A stretch of 64,000 bases of DNA, taken from positions 1 to 64,000 of the forward strand of contig NKYR01000153.1 in NCBI GenBank assembly GCA_003184365.1, given 5' to 3'. The notes beneath the pieces were generated by a model. It was not told where the DNA came from. It searched no databases and worked only from the letters and a program-made list of their open reading frames with translations. Within the stretch, counting starts at the first letter, position 1. Each line of letters starts with the position of its first letter. Both the position numbers and the translations under genes were made by a program. This DNA comes from Evernia prunastri (Eukaryota; Ascomycota; Lecanoromycetes; Lecanorales; Parmeliaceae). Positions 1 to 11,498 of this stretch are shown one piece after another.

Positions 1-58
1 TATCTAGTTGTCTTATTCAATTTACCCCCATTAGACTTGACTCTGGGCACGGTTCTGA

Positions 59-505
59 CACCTCCGAGTTTTCGCCGGTATCTCACCAAAAAGTTACTTT
101 CGCAGAAGAACATTTATGTGACTGTTTGATAACAAATAATACTTGAAATTTTTACTAGATCTACTTAATAGAACGATTAATGTTCTCTCAAACTTTAAAA
201 GAATAATAATAATACGATATAGTGTAAAAGTTAATCTATCTTGAGACGCGTAAATTTTGTGAATTTTCGTGTTCATTTTGCGGAGAGATTTCGCTTATCG
301 TACGCTTAATTTTAAGTCTCTTACTTTTAAGACTTATATTATTAGAACTACTTAATAAAATTTTAATCTAAAAGCTTAGTATTATAGAAATTTAGATAGA
401 ATATACTATCAAAGAGTTTTAAAAGGTTTCAATGTATCATTGTTATAAAATGTTGATTGAGCATAAATGCAATTTTGGTGAGATACCGGCGAAATTTCGG
501 AGGTG
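59..505. repeat. MITE-like AT-rich element with 33-bp terminal inverted repeats
   Basis: The arms at 59-91 and 473-505 are reverse complements over 33 bp with two adjacent mismatches, and share the core GAGATACCGGCGAAA. They enclose about 380 bp of very AT-rich, non-coding DNA. This fits a small non-autonomous DNA transposon. I could not define a target-site duplication, so the element type is uncertain. Confidence 0.6.
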
Positions 506-529
506 CGGATAAATTAAACGAAAATCCTG

Positions 530-675
530 TTGTATATAACACAGAATTATTACACGTTGTATAATGAAATTCAAAGTATTTACGAACTTTTCGCGCGAAA
601 TTCTTAAAAAGTAAACAAAAATTGTCGAAGTCGAGTACTCTACACAACGTGTAATAACTCTGTGTTATATATACA
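530..675. repeat. Second long inverted repeat (hairpin)
   Basis: The arms at about 530-561 and 643-675 are inverted copies of about 31 bp, containing TATAACACAGAATTATTACA and its complement, with one mismatch and a 2-nt insertion. The loop is about 82 bp. It lies 24 bp beyond the first inverted-repeat element and may be a second MITE or part of a nested structure. No coding potential is seen. Confidence 0.55.
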
Positions 676-1291
676 ATTGATGTGAAATAGAGAATCGTAT
701 ATGACGATTTCAACGCAAGTAACTGTAGACTATAAACAGATGTGGTTGTTATTGTATATGTGTCTGAAATCTACGATTTTGCGACATTTCGCCTCTGTCC
801 CAAAATTCTGATTTTCCTGGCATTCCTGCTCGGAGCCTTCGCCAAGGGTTTTGCAAAAAGGAGTAACGATTTTCGGGACTAGCGGCCGTCCAGACTATCT
901 GACAGCCCTACCGGGCTCAAACGAAACGCTCATTCTCACTCATCTGCATAATGTCTGAGCACGCACTGCTAGGAGCTGATCATGATTTGACGAGCTCGGG
1001 TCTGATCATGATATGAAAACGTCTCTTTGCTCCAACATCTTGGCGCGCTGTACATCTTATTGGCCAAGACTCTTCCCTCATGAGTCATCAATTCTCCCGC
1101 AGGGATTGGTAGTCAGCTGCTCTGTATAAGGTGAAGCTTATTGGTGACTTCCAGACACGGCGAACATAGACGACTCTCAGACCGTTTGGTCCGCAATCTT
1201 TCTGTTACAGAATGTTTCATTCTTTCCATTGTGTCCGGCCTTCCCTCTGCTCTAGATTCTCGGCTCGCATATAAGAAGAGAACATGCATCA

Positions 1292-1540
1292 TTCCTGAAC
1301 AGCATCATACACCTTACACTCGCGCACCTTTCCCTCAAATACACATACACTACCTTCCAGCGGCTCATACTTTCCTCGTTCCTGAAAAGCATCATACACC
1401 TCACGCTTGCACACCTTTTCCTCAAACACACTACTTCCCAACTGGCTCATACTTCCCCCATTCCTGAAGACCATCATACACCTTACGTTCGCACGCTTCT
1501 TCCTCAACACACTACGTCCAACCGGGTCATACATCCGCAC
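1292..1540 (+). repeat. Three-copy tandem repeat of about 80-87 bp upstream of the secreted-protein gene
   Basis: Units begin at TTCCTGAA at 1292, 1379 and 1461, with lengths of about 87, 82 and 79 bp. Each contains CATCATACACC followed later by GGCTCATAC or GGGTCATAC. The array ends about 8 bp before the ATG at 1548, so it probably forms the 5' leader or core promoter of that gene. The reading frame of the gene stays open back to 1407, through part of the array. Confidence 0.75.
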
Positions 1541-1547
1541 TCTCAAC

Positions 1548-1982
1548 ATGTTCATAAAGCCATTCCTCCTCTTCTTCGTGAGCCTCAGAACCTTGTCCCA
1601 CGCAACAACCGACGAAGGCCTCGGAAAACGTCATGCTGGCTTCTGGGTCGCCTCTTTTAATATCTCCGACATGACCTGCAAAAACTCCGACGCTTTTGGT
1701 GGCCCTTCCTACTTGTCCAATGGTACATGCGTGAGGTTTAACACCGCTTACTCCATCGGCGACAGAGTTGGCGGCAGCTGGGGCAATCTCGACATCATAG
1801 AAGGTTTCGTCGATGAATTATGTACAATGGAGGTCTCTCCAGCGACTATCAAGAGGAAGCCCAATGAGGATGGTTTCTGTATGCCGATGGATGGTGCTGG
1901 TACTTGGAGCCACGTGAAGGGACATGCTCTTTCCTTTGACATCGATCTTTCGTTTGCTCCAAATCCAGACGTTGTACAGTAA
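1548..1982 (+). CDS. Small secreted cysteine-containing protein, candidate effector
   Basis: A single-exon ORF of 144 residues. The start MFIKPFLLFF at 1548 gives a classic signal peptide of about 19 residues. A Lys-Arg pair at 27-28 is a possible Kex2 site. The mature part has four cysteines (about residues 44, 61, 92 and 111) and two N-glycosylation sequons (N38-I-S, N58-G-T). Size, secretion signal and even cysteine number match fungal small secreted or effector-like proteins. I recognise no named family. The same frame is open upstream to 1407, but a start there would bury the signal peptide. A repeat array fills the leader. Confidence 0.6.
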   Translation: MFIKPFLLFFVSLRTLSHATTDEGLGKRHAGFWVASFNISDMTCKNSDAFGGPSYLSNGTCVRFNTAYSIGDRVGGSWGNLDIIEGFVDELCTMEVSPATIKRKPNEDGFCMPMDGAGTWSHVKGHALSFDIDLSFAPNPDVVQ

Positions 1983-4638
1983 TCGATCAGGTGGGGGGAA
2001 AAGAAGAGGCTGCGATGACGGGGGTCATCGAAACTCGCATGCCATCCTGACGATCTGTTTCCTGCTTTTGATCCTTTTTGCGTGCGTGCAGGAGTTTGGC
2101 CGCGGAGCGTAGCGTTGGAATTCGGCGCGATGGTTTCTGATGGAATAGGATGGGTTGGGCCCGCCTTCCTTCCTTCGTTGCTTGCTTGCTTGCTTGCTTG
2201 CTTGCCTGTATCTAATCACTCAATCGTCACTTATGCAACATCTTTCCGTCTTCTTTCCCAAATAGCAAAGAGTAAAGATCAATCGAATTCATTTCAATCA
2301 AGCGTGATGCAAGGAGAAGCCTACCACTCGTTACTCATCATGACCAGAGCGACATCATCGACGATGAAACCTTCCATAGCAAAATCCTTGTACAATCACA
2401 CCAGGCTCTGGTCGGGACCATTGCGGGATTCAAAGCCAACCCCGTCCAGATTGCAGTACATCACCCATGATGCCTAGCCTCATACATGCCGCTTCACCTT
2501 TCAAGGTAGTCGCAATCAAGAGAGGGGTGAGGGAAAGGTGAGCCAGGAGCCAGGGGGTGAGGGAGCGTGGAATCAAGCTACTGCGATGTTGTATATCGTG
2601 ACTTTACCTTCTACTCGTCTTAGGCCGGGATGTTGGTAAAGCAAGGCGGGGGGGGCAGGCTACAAGGTGGGGCTGGATTGAATCAGTCTGGTGTTCTGGT
2701 GCAACGTGTTGTTGTACTGAAATCGAGGAATTGGGGAGCTTGTATTTGCTTTCTTTGTGCAGAGAGTGACCTTGTTAATCATCCAAAAGATATCAAGAAA
2801 AGGACATTATTGTGTCAGGTGCAAGTAAAAACTAGTACATTCCCTCGTGATCTGATTTGTCTTAAACCTTGCAGACAAAAGGGTGACGTGTCGAAGAAAT
2901 ATAGAGTCAGCAGCTGCAGTATCGCTGCTCATTCCTAGAGCCACTGCCTTCTTCGCCGAGCGAATTTCTATTTCTCAGATTGAGGCCGTCACACCTCGTG
3001 AAAGTTTACCATCTTAGGTATAAAACAGGCGGGCGTATCGACGAATGGGGTGAGCTAGAGCCAGTCGGATGGCTACGCACTCACATAAAGTAGATCAATC
3101 CAAATAAGGCTAGATTGGGTTATTTGCTCTTGTTGGTCTCCTTATACACCGACGGATTCGCGGGTGATTACCTAGTGGATGTTAAAAGATGCAGCAAGAA
3201 TGTGATTAGCGATTGTATACATATTTTATAGCATAAGTCCTCTTGCACAAAATCGTCCGGGTATGAATGCATCTGACCTGTTTTCATCATTTTTGACCAA
3301 ATTTTTAGACCAACTGAGGAACGACTTTCCCATAAAGAGCATCTTGGAATGTAGACAGTCGCTATGCGTTGACTATTTTGTATCATATCATCTTGAATTA
3401 TGCAACAGCAGATCAATTTGTCTTTAACTGACGACGATGAATTTTTTCAGCCGCGACTTAGATACATCAACGAAGTTGCGGATGCCTTCGGATGCGGAAA
3501 TAAGACGTGATTGGATTAAATTGCTGCGGTCAGACTCTTATAATCAAGCTACATATTTGAATTTGCTGCAGTCAGACGGCAACACAGTCGCCCAAAACGG
3601 GGCGCGTAGGTGAGATAGTAGTACAAGGCAGAAGTAGACAATTGCCAGGCTGAAAATGTTGCCTTAGATTGTAGAATAACGCAAGAGGCGGGTTGAGTTG
3701 CCTTTAGAAAATCGTGATGCTGTATACCAGCCTTATCTCTATTCTTGTGTCGAAATCATAAAAGCGAGCTTTCCTGATAAATCGCCATATTACATGATCA
3801 TCATTGAGATGGGTGGCCGACCGACTAACACTATCTTAGTTGGTGTTGTCTCACAGAATCAGACCCGGTATCTGAAAAGAGGTCAGTAAGCTTAATTCAT
3901 TCGGTGGACTAGGAAAGATGTTATACCTGCAAAATTGCTGTCTCGATTGCAGCCTTGATGTTGTGAGAAAATGAGTGTGGATTACCAAATTCTGGTAGAT
4001 CTTTGTCACCAATGCACCAATATGTAAAGATGAGAGAGAGTTAGTTGACGTGTCATCAAAATTTGATCGGCCAAAACTGTGTCGTAAAGGATGCAGGTTG
4101 GACCTTTGTTACTGGCTGCCTTGTCGATCCCTCATTATCAGAAGAGAGGGTCCACTTCCCACATCTATCAACGAGTACGCATTGGTTCAGCCGACCACAC
4201 CACCAAATCATTGGTTTTCTATTCTCTTTCTACCCCACTGGTAAGCAACAGCTCGACTCCAAACAGGTTTCATTCAGCGTTCTGTTCATCCTTAATGAAC
4301 GTCATGCAATTTGAGACATTTTCATTGAAGAGCGATCGAGGCCAGCAGGCCAGCAGAGTCTTACATCTTTTTGAAAACTACATAGTAGTCTTCACAAGTC
4401 CGGCAACTTCCTTGTCTAATGACATACACGGGGTCATTGTAGTCGACCACCATATCTCGGAAATCCGCTATTGCTCTTTTGAATGCGGAACGTCTCGCGT
4501 CCTTAAGATTTAGGCATTCCACGCACATTTCTGATCGGATACAATTCTTGGGCAATTTCTCTCACCATGAAATTGGTGAGATGATACCGATATGAGAATA
4601 AACCAACATTGTGCTAACATTTATGGTAGGGCAGAGAA
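1983..4638. other. Intergenic, no supported gene
   Basis: Only short scattered ORFs without family features occur here. A (CTTG)n microsatellite lies at about 2177-2206 and a G-run near 2645. Two short related motifs, each ending in CAGTCAGAC or GGTCAGAC, occur near 3520 and 3565. I see no RNA gene. Confidence 0.4.
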
Positions 4639-6323
4639 ATGTTTAATCTGCTATCCCCTTCGGTTAATCCTGGACCCAATTCGGTTCACGCTTTACCTCA
4701 GATTATACCAAATGATGAGCATCACAGTCACGAGTATATTGTGATTGGGAGTGGAATGGGAGGCGGGATGGTTGCCCGTCAGCTGATCCAGAGAGGGAAA
4801 AAGGTTCTCTTGATCGAGAGGGGAACGCTCAATCTCCAGACGCATTGTCTTAATCTTTCTCGTCCGCACTTCAATCCCAGGAGCCAAGAGGGTCCTGGCC
4901 GCGACAACGAAGTATTTTTCAACAGGGTCAAAACAAAGTATAAAGTCGAAGGCAACTCGTCTGACTGTGAAGGAGGTTCCGTGTTCGCTCTTGGCGGGAA
5001 GAGTCTCTATTGGAGTCTGGAAGCCCCGCGTATAATTCAGTCCAGTGCGAGAGACAAGCTTCATCCAAACATCGTCAGATTTCTCTACGGTACTAAACCC
5101 AGGATGGGAGATATGGGAGTATACGAAAACGAAGATGATGATACCATAGAAGCAGGCTACACTAAGGCACTCAGGGTCATGGTAAACTCTCCTCCTGGCG
5201 ACAAAAGCTACCCAGACAACCAATATGCTGCCCAGGGTGATATACTAAAGGCAAAATCTAAATTGAATACCGCCATAAGTGAGTACCTTTACTCTCCAGA
5301 CCCGGCTTCAAAGGTAGAAGCTACAACAGTGCGCAACGGAGCGGAATTTGCAGACGGAGGGAAACTCTACTACTCCCACAGAAAGCCTATAGTACAGTTG
5401 ATTATCTGCTCGATCAGCAACTGATCAAGGATGGCCCTCTCAAGATCTGGACAAAGAACACTGTTGTCAGCTTCGGCACGTCCGAAGGGAATGTCACCCA
5501 CCTCAATATCAGAGATGCCGACGATGAGTCGTGGGATTTGCCCGTACACAAGGCCAAAGTGATCCTTTGCGCAGGCACGGTGAACACAGCGGCAATCGCC
5601 CTCAGGAGCAAGCTTGATGAAAAGAAACCTTTGGTCGGAAAGGGATTGACCGATCACGAGATTTGGATGGTCAAGTACTGGAAAAATACTAAGTCATCAG
5701 ACGCTGAAGAGCAGCCCGTCGAGCTCTCCTGCTATGTCAAGATCCGCGACCATGTGGCGCTGCTCACAATCTGCACCCATGCTGAAAGGTTTTTTCGACA
5801 CGGCTTTGCGACCGGAGAAGCGGACTACACCGATGAGACCTCGAATATCAACGTCCTTAACATCATGCTCGAATTCGAGGCCGACCTCAATGAGGAGGGC
5901 AAGGTGGAGTGTAAAACAGAGCACTCAGAACCTGAATTGATCATCAACCGTCAAAGACTTGACAGCGATCCCGAGTTTTCCGAAGCCATCAACGATCTAG
6001 CTACCAAAATACGGGACGCATTCGATTTCCCAAGTACAGACCAAAACAAGGAAACACCAAGGCTGGCAGGGTGGGGCGCCGTGGCCCACGAGGTGGGGAC
6101 CATGCGCATGGATACCCCTAGTCGCATGGATACCCCTAGTCAGCCAGGAGTCGTGGACGAAAATCTCAAAGTCCACGGCTACAACAACCTCTACGTTTGC
6201 GATATGTCGATCTTCACTTTCAGCCCGATGGCAAATCCGTCGCTGACGTTGACGGCCCTTGCCATGAGATTGGGGGACCACCTCTCGGAATCGGAGTCCG
6301 AAAGCCCTGCAGAGCGGGAATGA
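4639..6323 (+). pseudogene. GMC-type FAD oxidoreductase, frameshifted
   Basis: The total reading length of about 561 residues is normal for a GMC (glucose-methanol-choline) oxidoreductase. The N-terminus has the FAD dinucleotide motif IVIGSGMGGG (about residues 34-43), followed by LLIERG. A substrate-loop segment GGSVFALGGKSLYW follows. The C-terminus carries the catalytic His-containing AHEVGTMRM and the Asn-containing ANPSLTLTALAMRL. Reading moves from frame 1 to frame 3 at about 5382-5385. One missing base in the run GAAAG would join the two frames, and I find no plausible intron there. An 18-bp tandem duplication (6106-6141) inserts six residues just after the active-site His motif. Either a recent pseudogene or a sequencing error. 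The substrate cannot be told. Confidence 0.8.
6106..6141 (+). repeat. Perfect 18-bp tandem duplication inside the GMC gene
   Basis: The unit GCATGGATACCCCTAGTC occurs twice in a row (6106-6123, 6124-6141). It is in frame and repeats six residues (reading MDTPSR then MDTPSQ) next to the catalytic His motif. Confidence 0.95.
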
Positions 6324-6841
6324 ACACAGAGAGAGCCAGTGAAGCAACTCGAAGGTTGCGGCGAAAGACTGCGTCAGAATATCAAAGATAAACCATACGA
6401 AAGGGCAGTCATCTTGCCGGCGGAAAAAACAAATACTTACCGGGATAAGCTGGCAGTAAAGGAGGTCATTGCGCTACGCGCCGGTTGGCGGCGTCCTCGG
6501 TATCACTTCACTCATGATACATAGGGCCAACCACTCATATATTCATGGCTATGGTCACAAGACTGTCTCGTCAATTGTCATCTTTGCACTCGAAAACCGA
6601 ACTAATCCTCCTAGTACACTTTTCATGATTCTTGTCTAGCGCATAAGAACTAGGGAACATCCTAGACACCGACTCGTTCAAGAGGAGGCGCCATTATCCA
6701 GGTGGGTTATATTAACTCCTTTTCACTGTCTGCTTGTCCACCCTCTGCACTAGCCTCTGTCTCTACCTGTTCACCGTTTTCTGCCGGTCATTCTATATTA
6801 TCGAAGAAAGCTCTACATATATTTTCATCTCCACCACCATC
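6324..6841. other. Intergenic, nothing recognised
   Basis: This stretch separates the GMC pseudogene from the hypothetical ORF at 6842. No RNA gene, repeat or convincing ORF is seen. Confidence 0.4.
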
Positions 6842-7704
6842 ATGAGTCCTGAGTCGCTGCCGAGTCCACTTTCAATTGGTCCGCCCCGACGTGACCTGCT
6901 ACCAAAGCCAGCAGAGAAAGGGAAAGCTATGGAGGAGACCATCAATACTGCAGCCACGGATCCCCTGCCCACCGTCATGATACCAGCTGCGCCTTCGTCG
7001 ACTGAAACAATCATTGGGCGAAACATGTGTGTCTTGGCTGAGTTCATGAAACCTCGTCCTGCAAACGCCCGGCATGTCAGGGTCATTGCCGTCGACGGGA
7101 TTGATAGACTTGCAGTACACGCCAACCTACAACATCGTATCACAAGAGATCTTCAGTATGCAGTCCGCGTAGTCAGCGAGGATTGCTTCTATCCTCCTGA
7201 CAACCAACCATCGGAGCTCTCCCAGTTCATACGACAAGTCCAGACTTGGGGTGCGATGTGGGATTTGATTCTCCACGCACCCTCTATCTCTTCATCGTCT
7301 TTTGAACTCGCTAACCCGACTCACATGCATGCTGATTACCCTGTGACACCAACGGAGTGCCCCCGTTGATATACGTTCTGGCTCTTTCACCCTCGATGGC
7401 TACAATGCAAGCAATTCAACGTACAATGGGCTCGAATGATCCATGGCGCTGGCTGTCCGGTTACTGGAAGAATAGCTCAAGCCCAGATGTCACGATCGAT
7501 ATTCAAGACATCGCAGACGCCAGCTATCGAAACGAGGTTTTACGAATTCAGATCCGCGGCACGTACAATCTCGTCGTGATCAAAGAAGGAAATAGAGGAC
7601 TGAATATCAACCCGCAACAGCTGCGACGCGTGATATTTGAGGTCCAGGAATGGATTCGCTGGTGGATATGGTCTTGCTATTTGTGTATTTCTTGGGAGTG
7701 TTGA
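6842..7704 (+). CDS. Hypothetical protein of two similar modules, gene structure unresolved
   Basis: Two overlapping open stretches lie in different frames. The first runs from the ATG at 6842 to 7369 (Pro/Ser-rich start, then VRVIAVDGID...ELSQFIRQVQTW). The second runs from about 7357 to 7704 (VTIDIQDIAD...QQLRRVIFEVQEW). By eye the two share a pattern: a beta-rich start, a VRV or LVV segment, then a helix ending in QVQTW or EVQEW plus a Trp-rich tail. They may be exons of one gene with duplicated domains, but I found no clean donor and acceptor joining the frames at 7320-7480. A frameshifted remnant is equally possible. No known family recognised. Confidence 0.35.
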
Positions 7705-8007
7705 AGGCAACAGGTTCATCGACAGCGGGAGGAGAGGTAGATCATTCTTCGGGCAGAAAACTCTCATACTGGTGATTGTTGCGATACTTGATGGCTTACA
7801 CCTGAAACTATTTTACAAGACAAGTCACACTGAAAATAACGGTCAGCGCTAATCTCATGATCGCTCCCCCCCTCATCAAAAGCTCTCCTCCTTGATAGTT
7901 GAAAGAGTCTCTATCGGATCCTCATCCATATCACTAATCTCTGAGTCCCCCACTAGACCCTTGTTGGCCTTGCTCCTACTTCGGAAGCGTCGTCGTCGTA
8001 CCGCTGG

Positions 8008-9609
8008 TTATGGGTCTTGCCTCGATTCCATGCCCTCTTGCTCTGAACCCTTCACGCGCTCTCGTTGTAGAAGAAGTTCTAGGTGATGAACCTGTTGACT
8101 TTGGTTCATATACTCTTCGGTATGCTGGGCAGACTCGAGTTGGATTTTTGGTTTGAGTTGCTGGACTTCGGCGTTGTGCTGTTGCCTCGTCTGCTCCAAA
8201 GTGATTCAAGTTTATCGATCTGTTGTGCCTTAGCGGCGAGCTCTAGGACTAGAACCGTGGTGTTGTATCTCATGCGTGATATAACCTGAACGTTGCTGTT
8301 CATCTCACGCTCAACTCGAGACTCCCCCAACTTATTGTGTGAATTCCAGATACAGTCCAGGCTCTTTTCCGTCTGGTTGTGCCTGAGTCGGTCATGGTTG
8401 AGGCTTGACTCATTGAATCCAGCTTGAAGCTCTTTCAAGTGTTCGTGTGCGTTTGTTATACCTGTCGGAAATAGGCTGAGTCTCCTCGGACTGCTCGTTG
8501 ATAGTCACGAAACGCCCGACATTTCTCCAATTCTCCGCGCAATCGGGCTCCCTCATTCAAGTATGGCCGCGGATGGCCTTCATTCCCAAGATCTTTAGAT
8601 TCGCTATTGTATTGTACCGGACGCATCGGTCTTCCGCCCATGCGTAGTAGGGTATTGTATACATCTTCGCGGCGCTCAAGTCGTCTTTTATGAAACCAGA
8701 GGCGGAGTCGCTCCTGGACGAGGATCGTAGGCTAGACGTTGGTGAGATACCCCTGTAGAAACATGAGGTCAGAACCCATAATGCGAGGGTCTGGTATTCT
8801 CTAAGCTGAGTCTGTCTTGTAGCTCTCCTGCGTCTATCGTGTAGGCTAAGGATGCCTCTCGGGCCTGTACGGTCAAGTTCCTTGACGCATTTGAGCATCA
8901 TTGTACCACAAAGTATCAGGGAAAGCAAGGCCCCCAACCTAAGCTTCTGTAATCTTCGGTCAATTTCCGCCGATCCTCGACCGTTATGAGTCTGTCTCTG
9001 GCAAGATGTCAGTATGTCAATCAGTATGTGTGAGCGTCAGTCATATATCTCACTTCCATGTAGCAATGGCAGCTGATGTCAGACTATCTAAATCTGCAGC
9101 GAGTCGTTCACTCAAATCACTGAGCACAAGGTCACGCATTTGAGAATAGCTATCTGAACTGCCTTGATCGAAATCGAGAGGGTTTTTAGGAACCTGGCCA
9201 CAGTACAGCTGTCTCGTTGAATCTGTCAGGAATGGACCAGAGCTAATCATGGGGTCATGGTGACAAAGAGATTGATATTAGAGAGTAACGTAACTCCGTA
9301 TGCAGGTCGCCTCCGGCTCACCTTGCTCAGCAACGGGCACTCTCCTCGATGAAGGCATAATTGTAGCAGAATACTTTCGTTGCAAGCTTCTGCTATGATT
9401 ACAGTACTGTCTACCTTACCACTACTATCATAGCGTACCCTCAAACAGCTCCTACAGTACCATCTCCACAGAATCGCCAGCAAAACGTTCGGCGTGACTG
9501 GGAATCGAAGCAGCCAATTAAAAGCTGCTCTGTCGATGACTAACATCTGTCAGGGGCGACCTTCCCCCTTCTAGTACGGTTGCTGTAGGATTACATCAAT
9601 GCGCAGCTT
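8008..9609 (-). pseudogene. Probable multi-exon gene with membrane segment and coiled coil, apparently degraded
   Basis: The best-supported piece is two exons, 8776 to about 8985 and 8462-8731, joined by a 44-nt intron (8732-8775). They encode a hydrophobic segment (LGALLSLILCGTMMLKCV), then EYQTLALW, then a basic stretch and GGRPMRPVQYNSES. Downstream, 8106-8438 and then 8008-8199 encode a Gln/Glu-rich coiled coil, but a one-base frame change near 8195 interrupts it. No clean splice joins it to the exon ending at 8462. Upstream open pieces at 9050-9250 and 9322-9546 belong to the same strand, with an intron-like gap at about 9549-9609. The 5' end lies close to the divergent NLR gene at 9811. 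No family name can be given. Confidence 0.4.
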
Positions 9610-10810
9610 ACATTTTGATACTTGGAGGGGGGGCTGTGCAAGGCTAAGAGCTGCGAAAGTCACGACAAGGCCTTGCCTCTGAAGCATACGATATCCACAG
9701 CCTTTTTTAAGTTGAATATTGTTCCTCCACTCTACAGGTAGCGTTGATCTCTCCCGGCGTCGTCCCTTGCTGTCCAAATCTCCATATCAAACATATTATG
9801 CTTTGGGCAAATGATGGATCCACTCAGCATTTCAGCCAGTATCATCGCTTTGCTTCAGCTAAGCAGTAAAATTATTACTTATCTGAGCGATGTCAAGGGC
9901 GGCCCCAAAGAACTCCAAAGAATTCGCCTGGAGGTGTCCAGTGTTCTCAACCTCTTGATAAAGCTTCAGGATCAGGCAGATCAACCAACGGGCGATGTGT
10001 GCACCTCCACATTGAATTCGCTCAATGTGCCCAACGGACCTTTTTCTCAATTTCATTCGGCATTGAAGCGATTGTCATCAAGATTGGCCGCGGTCCAGGG
10101 CTGGAAGAAGGTTGGCAAAGCGTTCAAGTGGCCGTTTGAGAAGGAAGAAATGCTGGATATCCTCAACACAATTGAACGACTGAAAGCTCTCTTCATCCTA
10201 GCGCTACAGAATGACCATATTGCATTATCACAAACCATCAAAGGTGATACCGAGAATCTACGCGAAGGGGTCAATGAGCTTAGCACAGAAGTCACCAATC
10301 TACAACTTGGCCAAAGACATAATGAGATTTGCCGATGGTTATCCGCACCGGATCCGTCCACCAACTACAACAGAGCGTTGCAAGACCGTCATGCAAACAC
10401 CAGGGACTGGTTCCTCAAGAGCGCTACTTATATGAATTGGCTATCAGTGTCAGGCTCTCTTCTATGGTTGTACGGTATTCCTGGTTGTGGAAAAACAATT
10501 CTGAGCTCTACAATAATCCAAAAAACGGTCCAATACTGTAGATCCCGGACCAACTCAATTGTGCTGTACTACTATTTTGACTTCAACGATAGCGAGAAGC
10601 AACGGCATGAACAGATGATACGCTCACTAATCATTCAACTGTTTGCGCATTGCGCAACTGTACCATCAACCTTAGAGGCGCTCTACTCCTCATTTTCTGG
10701 TGGGGAACGACAACCGAACTTGGAGAAGCTTCTTCCAGTACTAAATCAGATGATGAAAGCGTTCGACGAGATCTATCTTATTATTGACGCTCTCGACGAA
10801 TGTGGCGATC

Positions 10811-11123
10811 TGTAGAAATTGTATGGTGTGATATGACTTAATTATTTTTACTGCTTTTCTGGAGAAGGATATCCTTCTCCTTATATGGCCAATATGTCTA
10901 TGTTGCCACCAAATGTACTCCGAAATTTCTACCTGACACGCTGTCCTCACAGTACAATTTTCTATGGTGGCGGTAATCACACCACCGCCAAGGCTTGGGA
11001 GGCGTTGCCACCACATTGCCAAGTGTGAGAAATATGGATAATGTGGAAGGAATACCATGGTCCATTTCGCCATGGCGTATAGCCTCAATATGGCTCATGG
11101 CTCAAATGGCCTCAAATCCAACA
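10811..11123 (+). repeat. Left long terminal repeat of the TRIM-like element
   Basis: 313 bp, starting TGTAG and ending AACA. It contains the 20-bp perfect palindrome GGAGAAGGATATCCTTCTCC at 10861-10880. Compared with the right copy it has about 102 extra bases lying between two copies of GTTGCCACCA. Confidence 0.88.
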
Positions 11124-11498
11124 CGANGGACACCGAGGGTGCAAAGAACATCTCTTCGGCTGGTGTTCCAAGCAGTTGCATGCTCGATCAGATGTGCAAA
11201 AGCAGAGAATGGAGGATAAAAGGCAAGGGTTCTAGTACGAGATACCTACTCAATGAGAGCCAGAGTGCGTAGATACGCCAATATAGTATCCTCGCTCAAA
11301 GGCGTATACCTGTCATTACGTGTAATTAGCTGCCCGCTTCACTTGGTAATGCAAAGATATACACAACCAATTTGCGTGAGGAAATAAAGCAAAGAGCGAA
11401 AAACAGCCGTACTGCGGTGATGTCTTTTTAAAAGCCCGGAATACTCGATTGTCGTACGATCCGACAGGGAAATGTGAGCACTACCAAAAGACTACTCT

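Larger units (their letters stand above)
1..1291. other. AT-rich gene-free left edge
   Basis: Positions 1 to about 760 are strongly AT-rich and contain two inverted-repeat structures listed separately. From about 760 to 1291 composition returns to normal and I see no coding signal. A TATA-like motif near 1269-1276 could serve the secreted-protein gene that starts at 1548. The AT-rich block resembles RIP-mutated repeat DNA, but that is an inference from composition alone. Confidence 0.5.
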
